A stretch of 64,000 nucleotides of DNA, taken from NCBI GenBank assembly GCA_023548195.1, contig JAJHZJ010000696.1:2026274-2090273 (forward strand), written 5' to 3'. The translations under genes were made by a program, and so were the position numbers. Source of the stretch: Bettongia penicillata ogilbyi. Its lineage: Eukaryota > Chordata > Mammalia > Diprotodontia > Potoroidae. The first letter of the stretch is position 1, and the number at the start of each line of letters is the position of its first letter. Positions 42,701 to 57,300 of the stretch are shown piece by piece. The notes below the pieces were generated by a model. It was not told the DNA's origin and did not search any database. It saw nothing but the letters and a program-made list of their open reading frames with translations.

Positions 42701-44329
42701 GAGATATTATAGCCTGCGTATTTCAGAGTCAGAACGTCCTATCTGGTACATAGTAGGTGATTAGCAAATACTTGCTGTTTGAAGAACTGATATGTTCCAT
42801 GTTTCTGGTTGTACAAATCATAGCATGAATCTCAGTAGACAATCTATCCTTTGTCTCTTTAGGCCACCAGAGGCACAGTGACTCCTTTTGCTGGCTTTGA
42901 TGACCGGGCTGATGCTGAAACCCTTCGGAAAGCAATGAAGGGACTTGGTAAGAAAGTCTTCAGCATTTTGTGTGCTTTTTTTTTTTTTAAATACATCAGC
43001 ATTCTTGGTAATGATGCCTTAATCTTTGCTTCACTTAGAGGTTTAGTTTAAGAAACTTTGCTATTGCCTTCCCTCTAAGGCTGCCTTTAGCACCCTGATA
43101 CAGTGGAAGAATCATCAACTCAGTTGTCAAAGGACTCAGGGTCAACTCTTTGGTCTGTCACTTAGGCCCATGTAACATTTGGAAAGTTAATGTCCTTGGG
43201 CCTTTGTTTCCTCATCTACGAAATGACAAGGTTGATTGAATTAGTTAGCCTCTCAATTCCCTTCTAGCTCTGGTCCTCCAAACCTTTGATTTATCCATGA
43301 CAGGAGCATAGGATATCACTAAATTCGTACTTGAAGGCTTTGTAGCTTGCCAGCCACTGGTTCAGAACCCAGAGCTACATTCACACTCTGTGATGGCATG
43401 ATGGTATGGGACCTGAGTCCCCAAAATGGGTATTTTTGAAAAATGCCAATGATCTTTTTGTGCCCACCAAGAAACATAGTAAGAGTTAGAACTGTAGCTG
43501 CTAACTGGAGAGAGTGGAGAATTGAAAAATTAGGGAAAGATAACCCTGCAGAGTATTGTGGGTTGTTTTTTTTTTAAGGGAACGGGGCCACTGTGGAGCC
43601 TGAGAGAGTGGGTATATTCAGGAAAAGTACTGAGACTGTTTATGAATTCATTGCAGGTACTGATGAGGAAAGCATCCTGACTCTTCTCACAGCCCGAAGC
43701 AATGCCCAGCGCCAAGAAATTGCAGTGGCATTTAAAACTTTATTTGGCCGGGTAAGTGTCCACTGTGAAATCACTGAATAAAATATGACAAGATCAGGAT
43801 ACATGAAGTGTGTTTGAAATAGGCAGTTAGGTAGCACTGCACTGGATAGAGCACCTGGCCTGGAGTTGGTGTGACTCAATTTTCTCAGTTCAAATCTGAC
43901 CTCAGACACTTAATAGTTGTATGATCCTGGGCAAGTCACTTAATGCTGTTTGCCTCAGTTTCCTCATTTATAAAAGGGAGATCATAATAGCACCCACCTC
44001 CTAGGATTATTTTGCAAACCTCAAAGCTGTCTATAATTATGCTATTATATAAGTAATATATAAATATATATTATTCTTATAGTACAGGTCTGACAATGCT
44101 ACCCTCCTGTTCCATAAACTCCCTATGAGTTCTCTATTATTATCTCCAGAGTTAAATAGAAACTTCTTTAGCCTTAGCCCTTCACTATTGGACCCCACAT
44201 ACTCATCCACTTTCAGCTATTACATATTATTTCCTTCTACTGACTCTGTGATGCAGTTATAATGGTCACCGAGTGTGCTCTTGTGCACATAAACACACAC
44301 ACACAGACACACACATACACACATACAAA

Positions 44330-44369
<40 letters not shown>

Positions 44370-45265
44370 ATCTCCAGTCTCTGAATCATTGTACTGACCA
44401 TCCCCTAATGCCTGGGATGCCCTCCCTCCTTACCTCTGCCTCTCACAATGCCTTGACTTCCTGGTCCCAGTTGCTAGAGCCTTTCCATCTAACGGTGAAC
44501 TTTATCTGCTCCATATGTATCTTGTACATACTGATCTCCCCCTTTAGAATATAAGCTTCTTGAGGGCAGGGATTGTTTTCATTGTGCCAATGTAGCATAT
44601 AGTTAGCACTTAGTAAATGCTGAAGGTTGAAAATTGATTACCACGTAAGGCTTTTTCTTCAGATCTTTTCTTAATTATGTTCACCTAACTTTTAATTTAG
44701 AAGTGAATGGTATATTACAGTGGTTAAAAGTCCTGGACTTGAATCTGAGTTCAAGCCATACCACTGACACTTACTAGTTGTGTGACCCTGGGCAAGGCAC
44801 CAAACCTCAGCTCCTCAGTTTCCAAATCTGTAAAATGAGGGGGTTGGGTGCTGTGATCTTTAAAGTACCCTTCTGACTCTAAATCTGTGACTCTATGAAT
44901 ATCTATTATTTTTGAAGAGATAGTTTGTGTCTGTGAGAAGGGAATCATTTACCACTCCTTCCGGGTCAATCCATCTGTGTTTTTCTTTCGGCAGGATCTT
45001 CTGGATGACTTGAAATCAGAGCTAACGGGGAAATTTGAGAAACTCATCGTGGCTCTGATGAAGCCGGCCAGGCTCTATGATGCCTATGAACTGAAGCATG
45101 CTCTGAAGGTAAGGGAGTGGAGGAAGAAGAAACATCTACTCTTAAAGGCAGTAAAGAGTGCATCTTCTTGCAGTGGTTTGTTTAGCAGGGAAGGTGAAAA
45201 TGCCTAACCATGTTCTTTGGTTCTCTTTTTACAAATGGCTCTGAATGGTTTTGGGGAGGCTGGAG

Positions 45266-45303
<38 letters not shown>

Positions 45304-48300
45304 CGGGGGAGGAGAAGAAGGAAGGAAATCAACATGCCATTTTTAGACAAACATTTGCGTCTTTATTTCTGCTGAATTTAATAATAATATCCTTCACATT
45401 CTTCCTCTCATGAAGTCAGAGCTTTCAGTTATCTGCCACCTTGGGTGTTAATTTGAGAATTTATTGTTATAGGAGAAAGATGGTATGGTTTAGTGGTTAG
45501 AGAACCAAAGAGACACATCTGAGCTATACTGGTTGTGGGATACTGGACCGGTCACCTCCCACACTGCTCAGTTTTCACTCTCAAAGATGTGCCAGCCTGC
45601 ATTGGAAGCTGCCTCACTTATCTGGGAGTTTCTTCTACCAAAAAAAAAATTACAAATCACATCCCTAGCTTATCTTTCTGGCTATCAATGAGTAAAGCTA
45701 AGAGGACCCTGATAATACAGTTTAATTCAACAAACACTTAGTAAATTGCTATTGTATTCAAAGCCCTGGGATTCGTGCTGGGAGGAAACACTTCCTATTT
45801 TTAGTTTAAGAAGGGAAATGAGAGAGAGTTGTCATGATGGGGAGTTTTTTGCCCCATTATTTTTCTCTCCTTCTGAGTACAAGATACCATACTGTATCTC
45901 ACAGTGTAGACCCTGGTGACTAGTAATGCTTCCGGCCAAAATAACCAGATAACAACCACCAACACAAAAAGCAGCAGCATATCATAGTGGCTAGAGGGCT
46001 GGACTTTGTTGGAGTCAGAGGACCTGGGTTCAAATCATGCCTCTGCTACTCAGTACCTGGGTGACCCAGGGCAAGTCACAACCTCATCTGTAAAATGGGA
46101 ATGATTATATTGCCTATCTTACAGTGCTGTCCTGAGGATCCAGTGAGAAAAGCCATATAAAGCCCTTTACCAATCAACATTAGTTTCCTTATCCCTCAGT
46201 TTCAATGTTTGGCAGAAGGGCTTTCTGTATCTGTTCCCAGGGACACTATCTTCTTTTCTGAAAGGCAAGGATCTAATGGACAATTCACTGCTTTGAGGCA
46301 GACTATCAGTACCTATTGTCTTCATCTGAAACAATTATCCTTTCCGAGGAATCATCCTCTCCTAATTAAATGTTTCCTCAAGAATTTCGCCAACAGCAAT
46401 TCCGGTGTCTCACTGGGTCCCTTCAGAATCTGCCCTAATCTAGGAGATGATCAATTTCTCTAACGTGCCTAACTTCCTCTCTCCTGCACTTAAAAACCAC
46501 ATTCTGGTTGAGCCCTCCCTGGACCCCCATCTCACAGTGGGTCAGGGCTACAGGTGACAGGGGACCCATACCTTTTAGTATCTAACCTGAGAAGCTTCAG
46601 TTGAAGGAAGCAGGTTGTATGGGTCCTTTTTATTTATCTGAAGAAAGGTCTGATCAGTCCTTTCATGCCCCCCCACCCCCATCCCGTCCCATCATGATGC
46701 AGCCTTTTCCTCATCCCCCTTCACTCCCACTAGCCCAGAAGAGGGGTATCTATAACTTTCAATTTTCCTTGCACTTGTACCCATCCTGTCTCTGCTGCAG
46801 GAGAGGGTTGGCTGGGAGAGAGCCGTCAAGACCGTTGAGCAGATGGGCAGAAGTTTCCGACTTTGGAATTCTTTCTGGAGCTGAGATTGTCTGTGTCTTT
46901 TCTTCCTAAAGCTGTGTGAGAAGTACTGCATTTGAGGGTCTGGGTTTAAATCTTGAGTGTGTCTGTGTAACCTTGGGCAAGACATTTAATCTTACTAGAC
47001 CTCATTATCCCTATGTATAAAATGCAAGGGTTGGACTTGGTAACCTCTAACATACTTTCTAGCTCTAAATCTATGAAATTATTATAAAGAAAATTTGATT
47101 GGTTGTTTTAAAGTTTAATAAGTTAATTTTTAGAAATCATCCAATTGACTTACTTTATTCATTCATAATACCAGTTATGGGGCAAAATATTTACTATCCA
47201 TGTGGTAAATTATGACCAATAGCAGTAATAATTATACCAGCAGTGCTTTAAGATTTGCAAAAGACATTACCATTATTATCTCATTTTACTGGCACAACAA
47301 CCCTGGGAGTTAGTTACTAGTATCATTCCTATTTTGCAGATGAGGAAGTTGAGGCAGAGAGAAGTTAAGTGACTTGCCTCAGATTTGAACTCAGGTCCTG
47401 CTGATTCCAGGTCCTCACTCTCTCTCTCTTCTTAGTAAAATGGAAGTTCCTGGTTGGTGCCAAACATGACACTTTGCACAAAATAAATGCTTATCGATTA
47501 AACTGGATAAAAATGGGAGATAGACTCATGGATGTGTACAATCTATGGGCACATCAGGGTCATAGAAGTGTCTAATTAAAACTTTATCTCCAAGAAATTA
47601 CTTCTATGTCCTGACTACAAAGTCGGGAAATCTGGTTGGAGGCATTTGTGTTAAAGAAAAGGAGGCGTTTTAGCTAGGAAGGACAGAACATTGGCCTGGG
47701 ATTCAGGAGACTTGGGATCTTATGCTCGTTCTGCTTCAAATTGAAAGTGTCACCAGACCCTAACCTTCTCTGAGCCTTAGTTTCAGGGATTGAAATAATA
47801 TCATGTCTAGTTTTCTTTCTGTAAGTAGGCAGCTGAGTAGAACATTGGGTGGAACACTGGCATTAGGAAGTTGTTCCATCTTTTAGTCATGTCCCTATTT
47901 GGGGTTTTCTTGGCAAAGATACTGGAGTGGTTTGCCATTTCCTTCATCAGCTTATTTATAGATGAGGAAGCTGAGGTCAATAGAATTAGTGACTTGCCCA
48001 AGGTGACAGAGCTAGTAAGTGTCTGAGGCTGGATTTGAACTCTGGTCTTCCTGATTCCCCTCCCAGCATTCTATCCACAACGTTACCTAGCTGCCCAGGG
48101 CTAGGGAGAACCAAGAAGAGTTCAAATATTGTCTCAGACACTAGCTATAGAACCCTGAAAAAGTCATTCACCTCTGTCTGCCTCAGTTTCCTCAACTTAA
48201 AAATAGAGATCTTCCAGGGATGTTGTAAGGATTAAATGAGATAATAAGGAAAATTGTTTCACACAGTGCTTGGCATATAGTAGGTGATTTTCCCTGAACT

Positions 48301-51300
48301 TTCCCTAATTAAGCTTCCCTGTATCTCAGAGTCTGCAACCCAGCTAGAAAGTGTTTGGCTTGGTCTGTTCTAAGACGTGCCTAATCTTGGTTATTTTCTT
48401 TTGTTGACTTGTGCTGATTTTCTCCTTATCTTCCATTGTTTTCCCCATAGGGAGCTGGGACAAATGAAAAAGTGTTGACCGAAATTCTGGCATCCAGAAC
48501 CCCACAAGAATTACAGGGCATAAAACAGGCTTATGAAGAAGGTAATTATTGAAATGAGTTTCTTCTGGTGGTCACTACTGGCCATCCCTGCTCTGCAGAT
48601 AAAACAGAACAGTCACTGGCTAGACCAAGTCAAGGAATTCCATTTTCCTTCTCTCTTCAGTAGTGAAATGACATAGAGAAAGGTATAGAGGAGTGCCTTC
48701 TTCAAAGCTACATCTAGGGGCAGTACCTAACACATCACATGACAAAGTCAATATCCCAAAGGACCTTGACAATTGCAAGCCTTGGGTACCATCTAATAAG
48801 GAAAAGTTCAAAAGGATATATGTAAAGTCTGAGACTTGGGTTAAAAAAATATGCTTTATTATTCCTAAATACAATATGAAAGAAGAGTGGCCTTTTGTCT
48901 GGAAAAAATGCTGGGCTTTGTAGTACAGGAAAAGATAAGTCAGTAGGAAAAGGGGAAAGGTATTGGTTGCCTACTATGTTCCAGGCACTGCACTAAGCCC
49001 TTTATAGACGTTATCTCGTTTAGCTTCACAACAACCCAGGGAACAGAGATGCTTCTTTTGTCTACATTTTCCATTTAAGAAAACTGAGGCAGACAGTTTA
49101 AATGACTTGCTCAGGGTCACACAGATAAGTGCTTGATGCTAAATCTGAACTCAGATTTTCTTTCCTCCAAGTCTAGTTCTATATCCATTTTGACTCCTAA
49201 CTATATAATGTGACAGCTAAAAAAAAAGTTATTAAGAAAGTTATTAAAAAAATGTTATTAAGAAATGTCAGATCAAGGCCTGGGGTGGTGACAGCCCTGG
49301 TCAGACCCTATTGCATTCACATCTGAGTCCCCCATATTAGGGAAGACAGTGATTAGCTAGCATTAGCCATCCCTCCTCCATGTGATGGCTCTTTAAATGC
49401 TTGAAGACAGTTCCTTCTTCCCCAACTCTTAATGTAAAATAATTAAAAAAAAAGTACAAGCAAAAAAACAAAACAAAAAATGTCCCCAGATTCTTCAGCC
49501 AGGCCTTCTATGGCATATTCCACTATCCCCTTACCATCTTGGCCTCCAGAGTGGAGGTGCTCTATGGTATTGATAGGTCATGTGGACTTGTTTCCTTGCA
49601 GAGTATGGCTCCAGTCTGGAGGATGATGTCATTGGGGATACTTCTGGATACTACCAGAGGATGCTGGTGGTTCTTCTGCAGGTAATGTCTTTGTGAGGGT
49701 TGGAGGAGGGAGGTGAGGAGCTCTACAGTTAGCAGTGCTGATCTGAATCTATTAAGTAGAGTATTTCTGAAATGTGTCTCTCTTAAATCTTGCCTCATTT
49801 TCTGTGTTTGGGATCATTATCTGTTTAACCAGTGGTGATGGCCATCTTTTGTATTGAATGCCTTCCCCTTGTGCCTTCTCATGGCATGAGGGAGTACTTA
49901 AGTGTTTGAAGCCCATGTTATGGAAGGCCAAAGTTCAGAAGGTTCTGCCAGGGTAGAAAGAGCCTGATAGGGCCAGAGACAAACTGAGTCTGTCTTTTGG
50001 GAAAATCAGCCTAGTTAAGTGTAGAGAGTCTCATTACCCAACAGTGAATTAATAATTAGGGATGCTTTTGGCCATGGTACCTTGTGAAGACCTACTAAAG
50101 TACAGGAGGCTGTGATGTGATTCTGAGGAGGAAATCTCCCCGCCAACAAAATCATGGACAATCTTCAATAGAACTACAGATGGTGCATGTTTGTACTTGG
50201 GAATCTCTGATAATGTACACATGGCCAGCCCACAAATACTTATGGGAAATTCCCAGGTTCTCTTTGTCTATACTACAAGTGTCATAGACTTAGAACTGAA
50301 AAGGACCTCAGAAGCCATTTAATCAAACTCCTCATTTTATGCATGAACAAACCAAGGCCCAGAGAAATTTAGAGACTAGCCCAAGGTCACACTGTTAGAT
50401 GGCAGAGTGGGCATTCAAATTCAGGACCCATGAAGTCAGGCTTACTCTTTTTTTTTTTTGCTTGTACTTTTTTTTAAAAATTATTTTATTTGTTTTCAGT
50501 GTTCTACAATCATTTCCATATATTTTACATTTTTTTTCCCCCTCCTTCCCTCCTCCCTGCCTCCTTCCTCCCTGAGACAACATACAATTTTATATGGGTT
50601 CTACATATACATTCCCATTAAATACATTTTCACCTTAGTCATGTTGCATAGAAGAATTAAAATGAATGGGAGAAATAAAACAAACCAAAATATAATACAA
50701 AAGAAAATGATCTGCTACATTTTGCAGTCAAATTCCATAGTTCTTTCTCTGGATGTGGAAGGCATTTTGTCTTCAGAGACCATTGGGAATTTTTTAAGTC
50801 CTTGCATTGCAGTGTAGTTCTAAGTCTACCAGAAAAAATCCTCGCACGCTGTGGTTGTTGCTGTGTATTAAGTTCTCCTGGTTCTGCTCCTTTCACTCAG
50901 CATCAGTTCATGTAAGTCTTTCCAGGCCTCTCTGAAGTCTCCCTGTTCATCATTTTTTGCAGCACAATAGTATTCCATTACATTCATATATCATAATTTA
51001 TTCAGCCATTCTCCAATTGATAGGCATACCCTTGATGTCCAGTTTTTGGCCACCACAGAGAGCTGCTATAAATATTTTTATGCATGTGGTACCCTTTCCC
51101 ATTTTTATGGTCTCTTGGGGATATAGTCCTAGAAGTGGTATTGCTGGGTCAAAGGGTATGCACATTTTTGTAGCCCTTTGGGCATAGTTCCAAATTGCTC
51201 TCCAGAAAGGCTGGACCAGCTCACAGCTCTACCAACAATGCATAAGTGTTCCAACTTTCCCATATCTTCTCCAATATTTATCATCTTCCTGTTTTGTCAT

Positions 51301-54300
51301 GTTAGCTAATCTGATAGGTATGATGTGATATCTCAGAGTTGTTTTGATTTGCATCTCTCTAATGACTATAGCTTTAATTTCTTCCTCTGAAAACTGCCTG
51401 TTCATATCCTTTGAACATTTATCAACTGGGGAATGACTTGTATTCTTGTACATTTGACTCAGTTCTCTATATATATTAGAAATGAGGCCTTTAACACAGA
51501 TACTAGTTGCAAAAATTCTTTCCCAGTTTTCTGCTTCCTTCTTAATCCTGGTTGCATTGGGGTTGTGCAAAAACTTTTCAATTTAGTGTACTCAAAATTA
51601 TCCATTTTGCACTTCATATTGTTTTCTTTGTCTTGTTTAGTCAAAAATTTTTCTATTCTCCATAAATCTGATAAATACACTATCCAGGCTCCCTCTTTCC
51701 CCTGCAGCTTTCTGGTCAGGCTGATTTTATTCAGGGCAGGGTAATGGGGTAGGTGGGGGGAGGTAGGAGACCTGAGGCTGATCCTTTCTCTCCCCCTTCC
51801 CCAAATTGTGGATTATGAGTCATGCGTTCAACAGAAAATTATTACTCAGCATTTCTGTGTGCAGAGCCCTATTGGCAATACAGTGATATCTAATTCAGTC
51901 CAGTAATCTAACATTTATTAAGCACCTGCTGTTTTCAGGGCACAAGGTTGTGTGTTGGACATCCAAAGACAAAATGAAAATAACCTCTGCCCCCAAGTGG
52001 GTTAAAGTAAATAAATACTTACTTAATGCAAAAAATTGAAACACACCTCCCTCTTTTTGGTAAAGAAATGCAAATTGTATTTATACTTATATATTAGTTA
52101 ATGTAGTTAATGCAGGAGTGAAAGATGGGTTGATAGTGGCCTGTGAACTATGCAGCTTATTATTTCAGATAAAGCTATTAAAGCTTTAATAAGTTTAAAC
52201 TGCACTAAGACTTTGGGGACATCCCATATAAGACCCAGCCTCTGTCCTCTAGGATCTCGAGTTCTAATTTAGTAGGGGCAGGGAGCTGTCTGCCATGTTT
52301 TGTTAGATGGCAAAATAGAATGAGCACCTAACGTGATGCGGGACAAGTTGCTGGGAGGAGTCCAAGGAGAAATGGTGATTTGTGCCAGTGAGGGGGATGG
52401 AAAATGCTTCTGAGATAGTTTTTTGCTTAAACCATCCCATCCCCTGCACCTGGAACATGCTGTCTGCTCTTGGAGGGCTTCTCTTCCACCAAGGCTTAAC
52501 TCAAGCCATCCTCCTTAATGAAACGTTCCCCCAATTTTTCTCACCACTCTTCCCCACCCCAACTAGAAGGCCTCCTCCAACCTTGTGAAAGTGACCTCTT
52601 TCTTCCAGTTCCTCATCTTGTAGGTCATAAGGGGCCTTAGAGAACATAAGGTCCAGTCTGTTAATCTTGTAATAATGGCTAGTATTTATAGGGTACTTAC
52701 TATCTGCCAGCACTTTACAATTATCATTTCACTTAATCCTTACAAAAACCTGGGAGATAGACTCTATTATTATTTTCACTGTAGAATTGAATAAACTGAG
52801 GCAGACAGTTACCCAGCTAGTGAGTGTCTGAGACTGAATTTGAACTCAGGTCTTCCTGCCTGATTTTTGTGTTTCTTTCCCAAAAAGAGGGCGCTGTGTT
52901 TCATCTGTTCTTTGGAACCAAGCCTGGCCGTTGTGATTGGTCTGAGTCGGGTTGTCTTGAGTTCTTTTTTTATTTACATTATTTGGCCATTGTTCTAATT
53001 CTCTTCATGTGAACCTACAGTTAATTCATAGTCATCTTAAAAAGCCACATTTTTTTTTTGTCCTGAATTGGCCTTAGATAAAATCCATGTGCTGTGCTAA
53101 CTGATCAAATGTTAGTTTTTTCTTCTTTCCCCATGACGTATCTGTATCTTGTTTTCATTTCACCAAGATCTCAGGTGAGGAGGACAGCTGGTATTCTGGC
53201 TGTGCTATGATTTAACATTGTGCTTTCCTGGCTCTGTTCTAGGCTAACCGAGACTCTGATGATGGACTCAATGAAGACCTAGTGGAACAGGATGCTAAGG
53301 TAGGTGAAGACTGGTCACAGTGTTGTTCACTTATGTTGGACTCATTTCTTGGCAGAGATACTGAAATGGTTTGCCGTTTCCTTCTTCAATGTGTCCCCAT
53401 TTTACAGATGAAGGATTGACGCAAACAGGGGCTAAGTGACTTGCCCAGGGTAACATTCTTAGTAAGGGACTGAGACCATATCTGAATGTAGATCTTCCTG
53501 ACTCCAGACCCGGTCCTCTCTCCACTGTACCACTTGGCTTGCCACTTGTTTACTGGAAGGTAAATTGAAGCAGAAAGTTAATGATGAGGGACACAGTGTG
53601 TGAAATATCAGGCTACAAAAATAGTCGTAATCACAGGCCACTTAGAAGGTAGAGCACAGACCTATGGCAACAAAACATCTAATTTACTCCACAGGGGAAA
53701 TTAAGTAAAACAGGAGTGGCACAGAGAGAAGCTCTGAGACTGTCAACATGTATGGCGTGTCTACCGAGAGCAACAGATCAACCAAAGGATTGTTGACTCA
53801 TTGATCTTGGCTCTTGAGGATCATAGATTTAGGGCTGCTTGGGACCTTATAGGGTGTTGGGCTCAACGCTTATTTTACGGATAAGGAAGCTGAGCCCTTG
53901 AAGGAAGGAAGCAAGGCAGGTAGGCAGAAAGGAATAAGGGAAGGAAGGAAGGAAGGAAAAAGAGAAAGAAAGAAAGGACTTATTAAGTGCTTATTTTGTA
54001 CCAAATACGGTGGTAGCACTTTAATAATAACTAACATTTACATAGTGTTTACTCTGTGCCACACAGTGTGCTATGTATATACAATTATTTTCTCTTTGAT
54101 CCAATCCTTACAACAACCCTGGGAGGTAGGGCTATTATATAGATCCCCATTTTACATATGAGGAAACTGAGGCAAATAGAATTTAAGTGACTTGCCCAGG
54201 TCACAGAGCCAGCAAGTATCCAAGGTCTTTTTGCCAAGTCTCTGAAAAAAGATTAGAGGGATAAGCTAGATGACCTCTTTGGTCTCTTTCAGCTCTAGAA

Positions 54301-57300
54301 CTTAAAATGTGCTAAATCATTTCTCTGGACCTCAGTTTCCTTATTTTACAGATGAGGAGGTAAGTCACTGAAGTCTCTTTCAGCTCTACATTCAGCTCTA
54401 GGGCTCAGTTTCCTCATCCATAAAATGAGAAGGTAGGACCAGATGGCTGATACCTTGCCCTGCCCCACCCCCAACTCTAAAGCTCTGATGCTATCAAGTC
54501 TGTCAATTTGCCAGATTAGTAAAATGCTGCTCCTCAGCAGGGGGCAAAGCTTTTTTTGATTTTCAAACTCGTGAAAGAACCTTTTATGAAAAAACCTCTG
54601 AGATTTGTGTTCACTGAAAGAATCTGGGGACTCTTATCAGTGAGAACATTCCAGCTGCCTTGGCACCACCTAAAGAAACCTGTTCCTTGTTTTAAGTCAC
54701 CAATCCCATTGACTTTCAAAGCAAACACTTCATTGGATGAGACAGTGTCTGAATGACCCCTGGAAGGCATCCAAAGACATGCCATCGCTTCTACGCAATC
54801 TGCCCATCAGTGAGAGTCTGAGCAAGGTCAAGCCTAGACTAGGGTGTTTTTAGGGCTCAGAAGTTTCATCATTGCTCTAGGTGACACTCATCAGATACGG
54901 AGAGTGAAAGCGATGAAAACAGACTGAAATGCCATGAAAACCCCATACCCAGGAGTCTCATGTTGCAGGAGTGGGCTATTTTCATCTCAAATTGCTCTGG
55001 AAAATCTAGCCTGACTTTTCTAATACGGGCCCCATAGGGCAGTGTGTGCCTTAGTTACCTCCTAAGGACATGCCGCAACTGCCTCCTCTGGCAGATATTT
55101 TGGAGACCTGCCAGAGCTTCTCCAGCTAAGCCGGGGAGGTTGGGAGCTAGTGAGGTGTTCTGACCAGGGAGGAGAGGAGGCACCAAGCTCCTAGCTAATA
55201 CAGCGGCTTTAGGGGCTCAACCATCAGATCCTCAGAGATCCGAGTTTTTGTAGTGTGGGCCTCTTCCACAGCCTGCAGAAACCTACAAACTCCTTCTCTG
55301 AACAATGTTTCTAAATTCTTAATTAAATTGGATTGCAAAGGAAAATAATTGGATTGAAATATGATTGTCAAAATGATTGTTTTACGTTCACAGAGCCCTC
55401 ATGAAAAACCCTGATTTAGAAATGTGGATTTGCACAGTCTTTTCTCCTCAGAGACCCAAAGTACCTGCGGATGGGAGCCAGAAGGGACCTTTCATTTATT
55501 TATGATGTGTCTACAGTGTTCTAGGTGCCTGAGGTACAAAGACAAAATCAGAAGAGGGTCTGCCCTCAGTGAGCTTACTACTGGGAGAATACGATGTTTA
55601 AACAGATAAATAAGCATGAAGTATACACAGACTAAGACAAAATGAAAGTATAACACAAAGTAAGGTGCTCAAAAAAAGGAGAAAGCACTAATGGGTTAGG
55701 GAAGAGCTACGGGAGAAGGCCTCTTGCAGGAGGTGGAACACTTGAGAATTCCAGACACCGTGGGCTCCATTCGTTTATAGGGGGAGTCACACAGGTTGTC
55801 AGGATCAGATAGATTTGCTGCCTCTAGGGCAGGCTCAGGCTGTACTATGTAGGCTAATGCTGTGGGTTGGCATGGTCTTAAAAAATCCCCAGGTTTGGTT
55901 ATTGTTGCTAAACAACTGATCCAGCTGGGCTGGGCCGTGGACAGCTGGCCGGAACAATGATAGACAAGCAAGACATGTTACACGTTTGAGCTGGCAGCTG
56001 TGAGCAGGCTCCAGCCAGACAGGGCTTGGGTACCAGGCCTGGGCACAGGAAGAAAAGGGCCTTGCTTATTTCCCCAGCCCCTGTAAATAGCCTCTTGGCC
56101 CCAGAAATAGCTGCCTTCATGAGACTGTGGCTGGCAGGAAGTGAGGAGGAGGAGGAAAGATTGCTTGCAGCCAGAACCACCCATCAGAGGAATTCCTGAA
56201 GCCCGCCCCCTGAAAGGAAGAGGCATTCCTGGAATTCCTGGACCTAGCTGGAGCTGGGGCCAAGAATGGGGACATGAGTCCTAGGGCAGGGGTGGAGGAG
56301 CAAATCTGAAACTTGTCTTCCACAGATAAGTTCCCCTGGAACTCTGGGCCTGGGGTAGGAGCCAAAGAGAGGGATTTGGGGAAAGCATCCAAGCTTGAAC
56401 CTGGTCTTTGTAAGCCTAGACCTGGGCTTGCTGGCTACATTGTTACACAACAGCTTACTAGAGCTCCGAGTACTTTCACTCACAATCATTGCCTCAACAA
56501 TATCCTACTTTCTCCAGTTCCTTGTGGAAAAGATCATTGGCTTTGGAATCCAGTCAGTGACACCAAGGGGACACTAGGAGGGCAAGTCTCTTTTCCTCAC
56601 ATATAAGATGAAGGATTCAGACATGACTGAATGCAACTGAACAGCAACAGATATTCAGAAAGTTTATCTTTTGCACTGAAGCTAAATTTGGAAGGACCTC
56701 GGGTGTCTAGCCCAGTCCCTACCAGAGTCAGACTTTTACCCGTACTATCCAGATTGCCTGAAGATCTTCAGTGACCGGGAACTCACTCTGTCCCATGATG
56801 CGACCCATTCTGGTTTTGGATGGGTTTAGGGGCACACTGGGGCATTTTTACAGTTGGTCCAACCTCCCATTTACATGTTTCTGTTTTCTGGCCTTTGCTT
56901 TTTGCAACTGTATCAACTGGGAGAGAGGTGCTGTTTAGGCATTACAGTCACATCTGACTCTTCGTAACCCCACTTGGAATTTTCTTGGCAGAGATACTAG
57001 AGGAGTTTGCCATTTCCTTCTCCAGCTCATTTAATGGATGAGGAAACTAAAGCAAAAAGGATTAAGTGACTGGCCCAGGGCCACGCAGTTAAGTGTCTGA
57101 GTCTAGATTTGAACTTGGGAAGAGGAGTCTTTTTGGTTTCAACTCCAGTGCTCTGTGCACTATGGTGCCACCTAGCTGCCCTTGGGAGAGATAGGAGTGG
57201 AAATCAATTGCTGAAAGACTCAATATTCCTTTGCCTTTATGCTCTCTTTCTCCTCCATTTACTAAGATTCTGGTCATTCATAGAGTGATCAGAGAAAGGG

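Noticed and set aside
44977..45207. 76-codon frame spanning exon 5 into the intron
   Set aside because: Read-through of the exon 5 donor; the true exon ends at 45108. Likewise the frames at 43,593-43,781 and 60,720-60,923 are exons 4 and 9 plus flanking intron.
51229..51680. Minus-strand frames with similarity to reverse-transcriptase protein tails
   Set aside because: These belong to a 5'-truncated, frame-broken L1 ORF2; not a gene.
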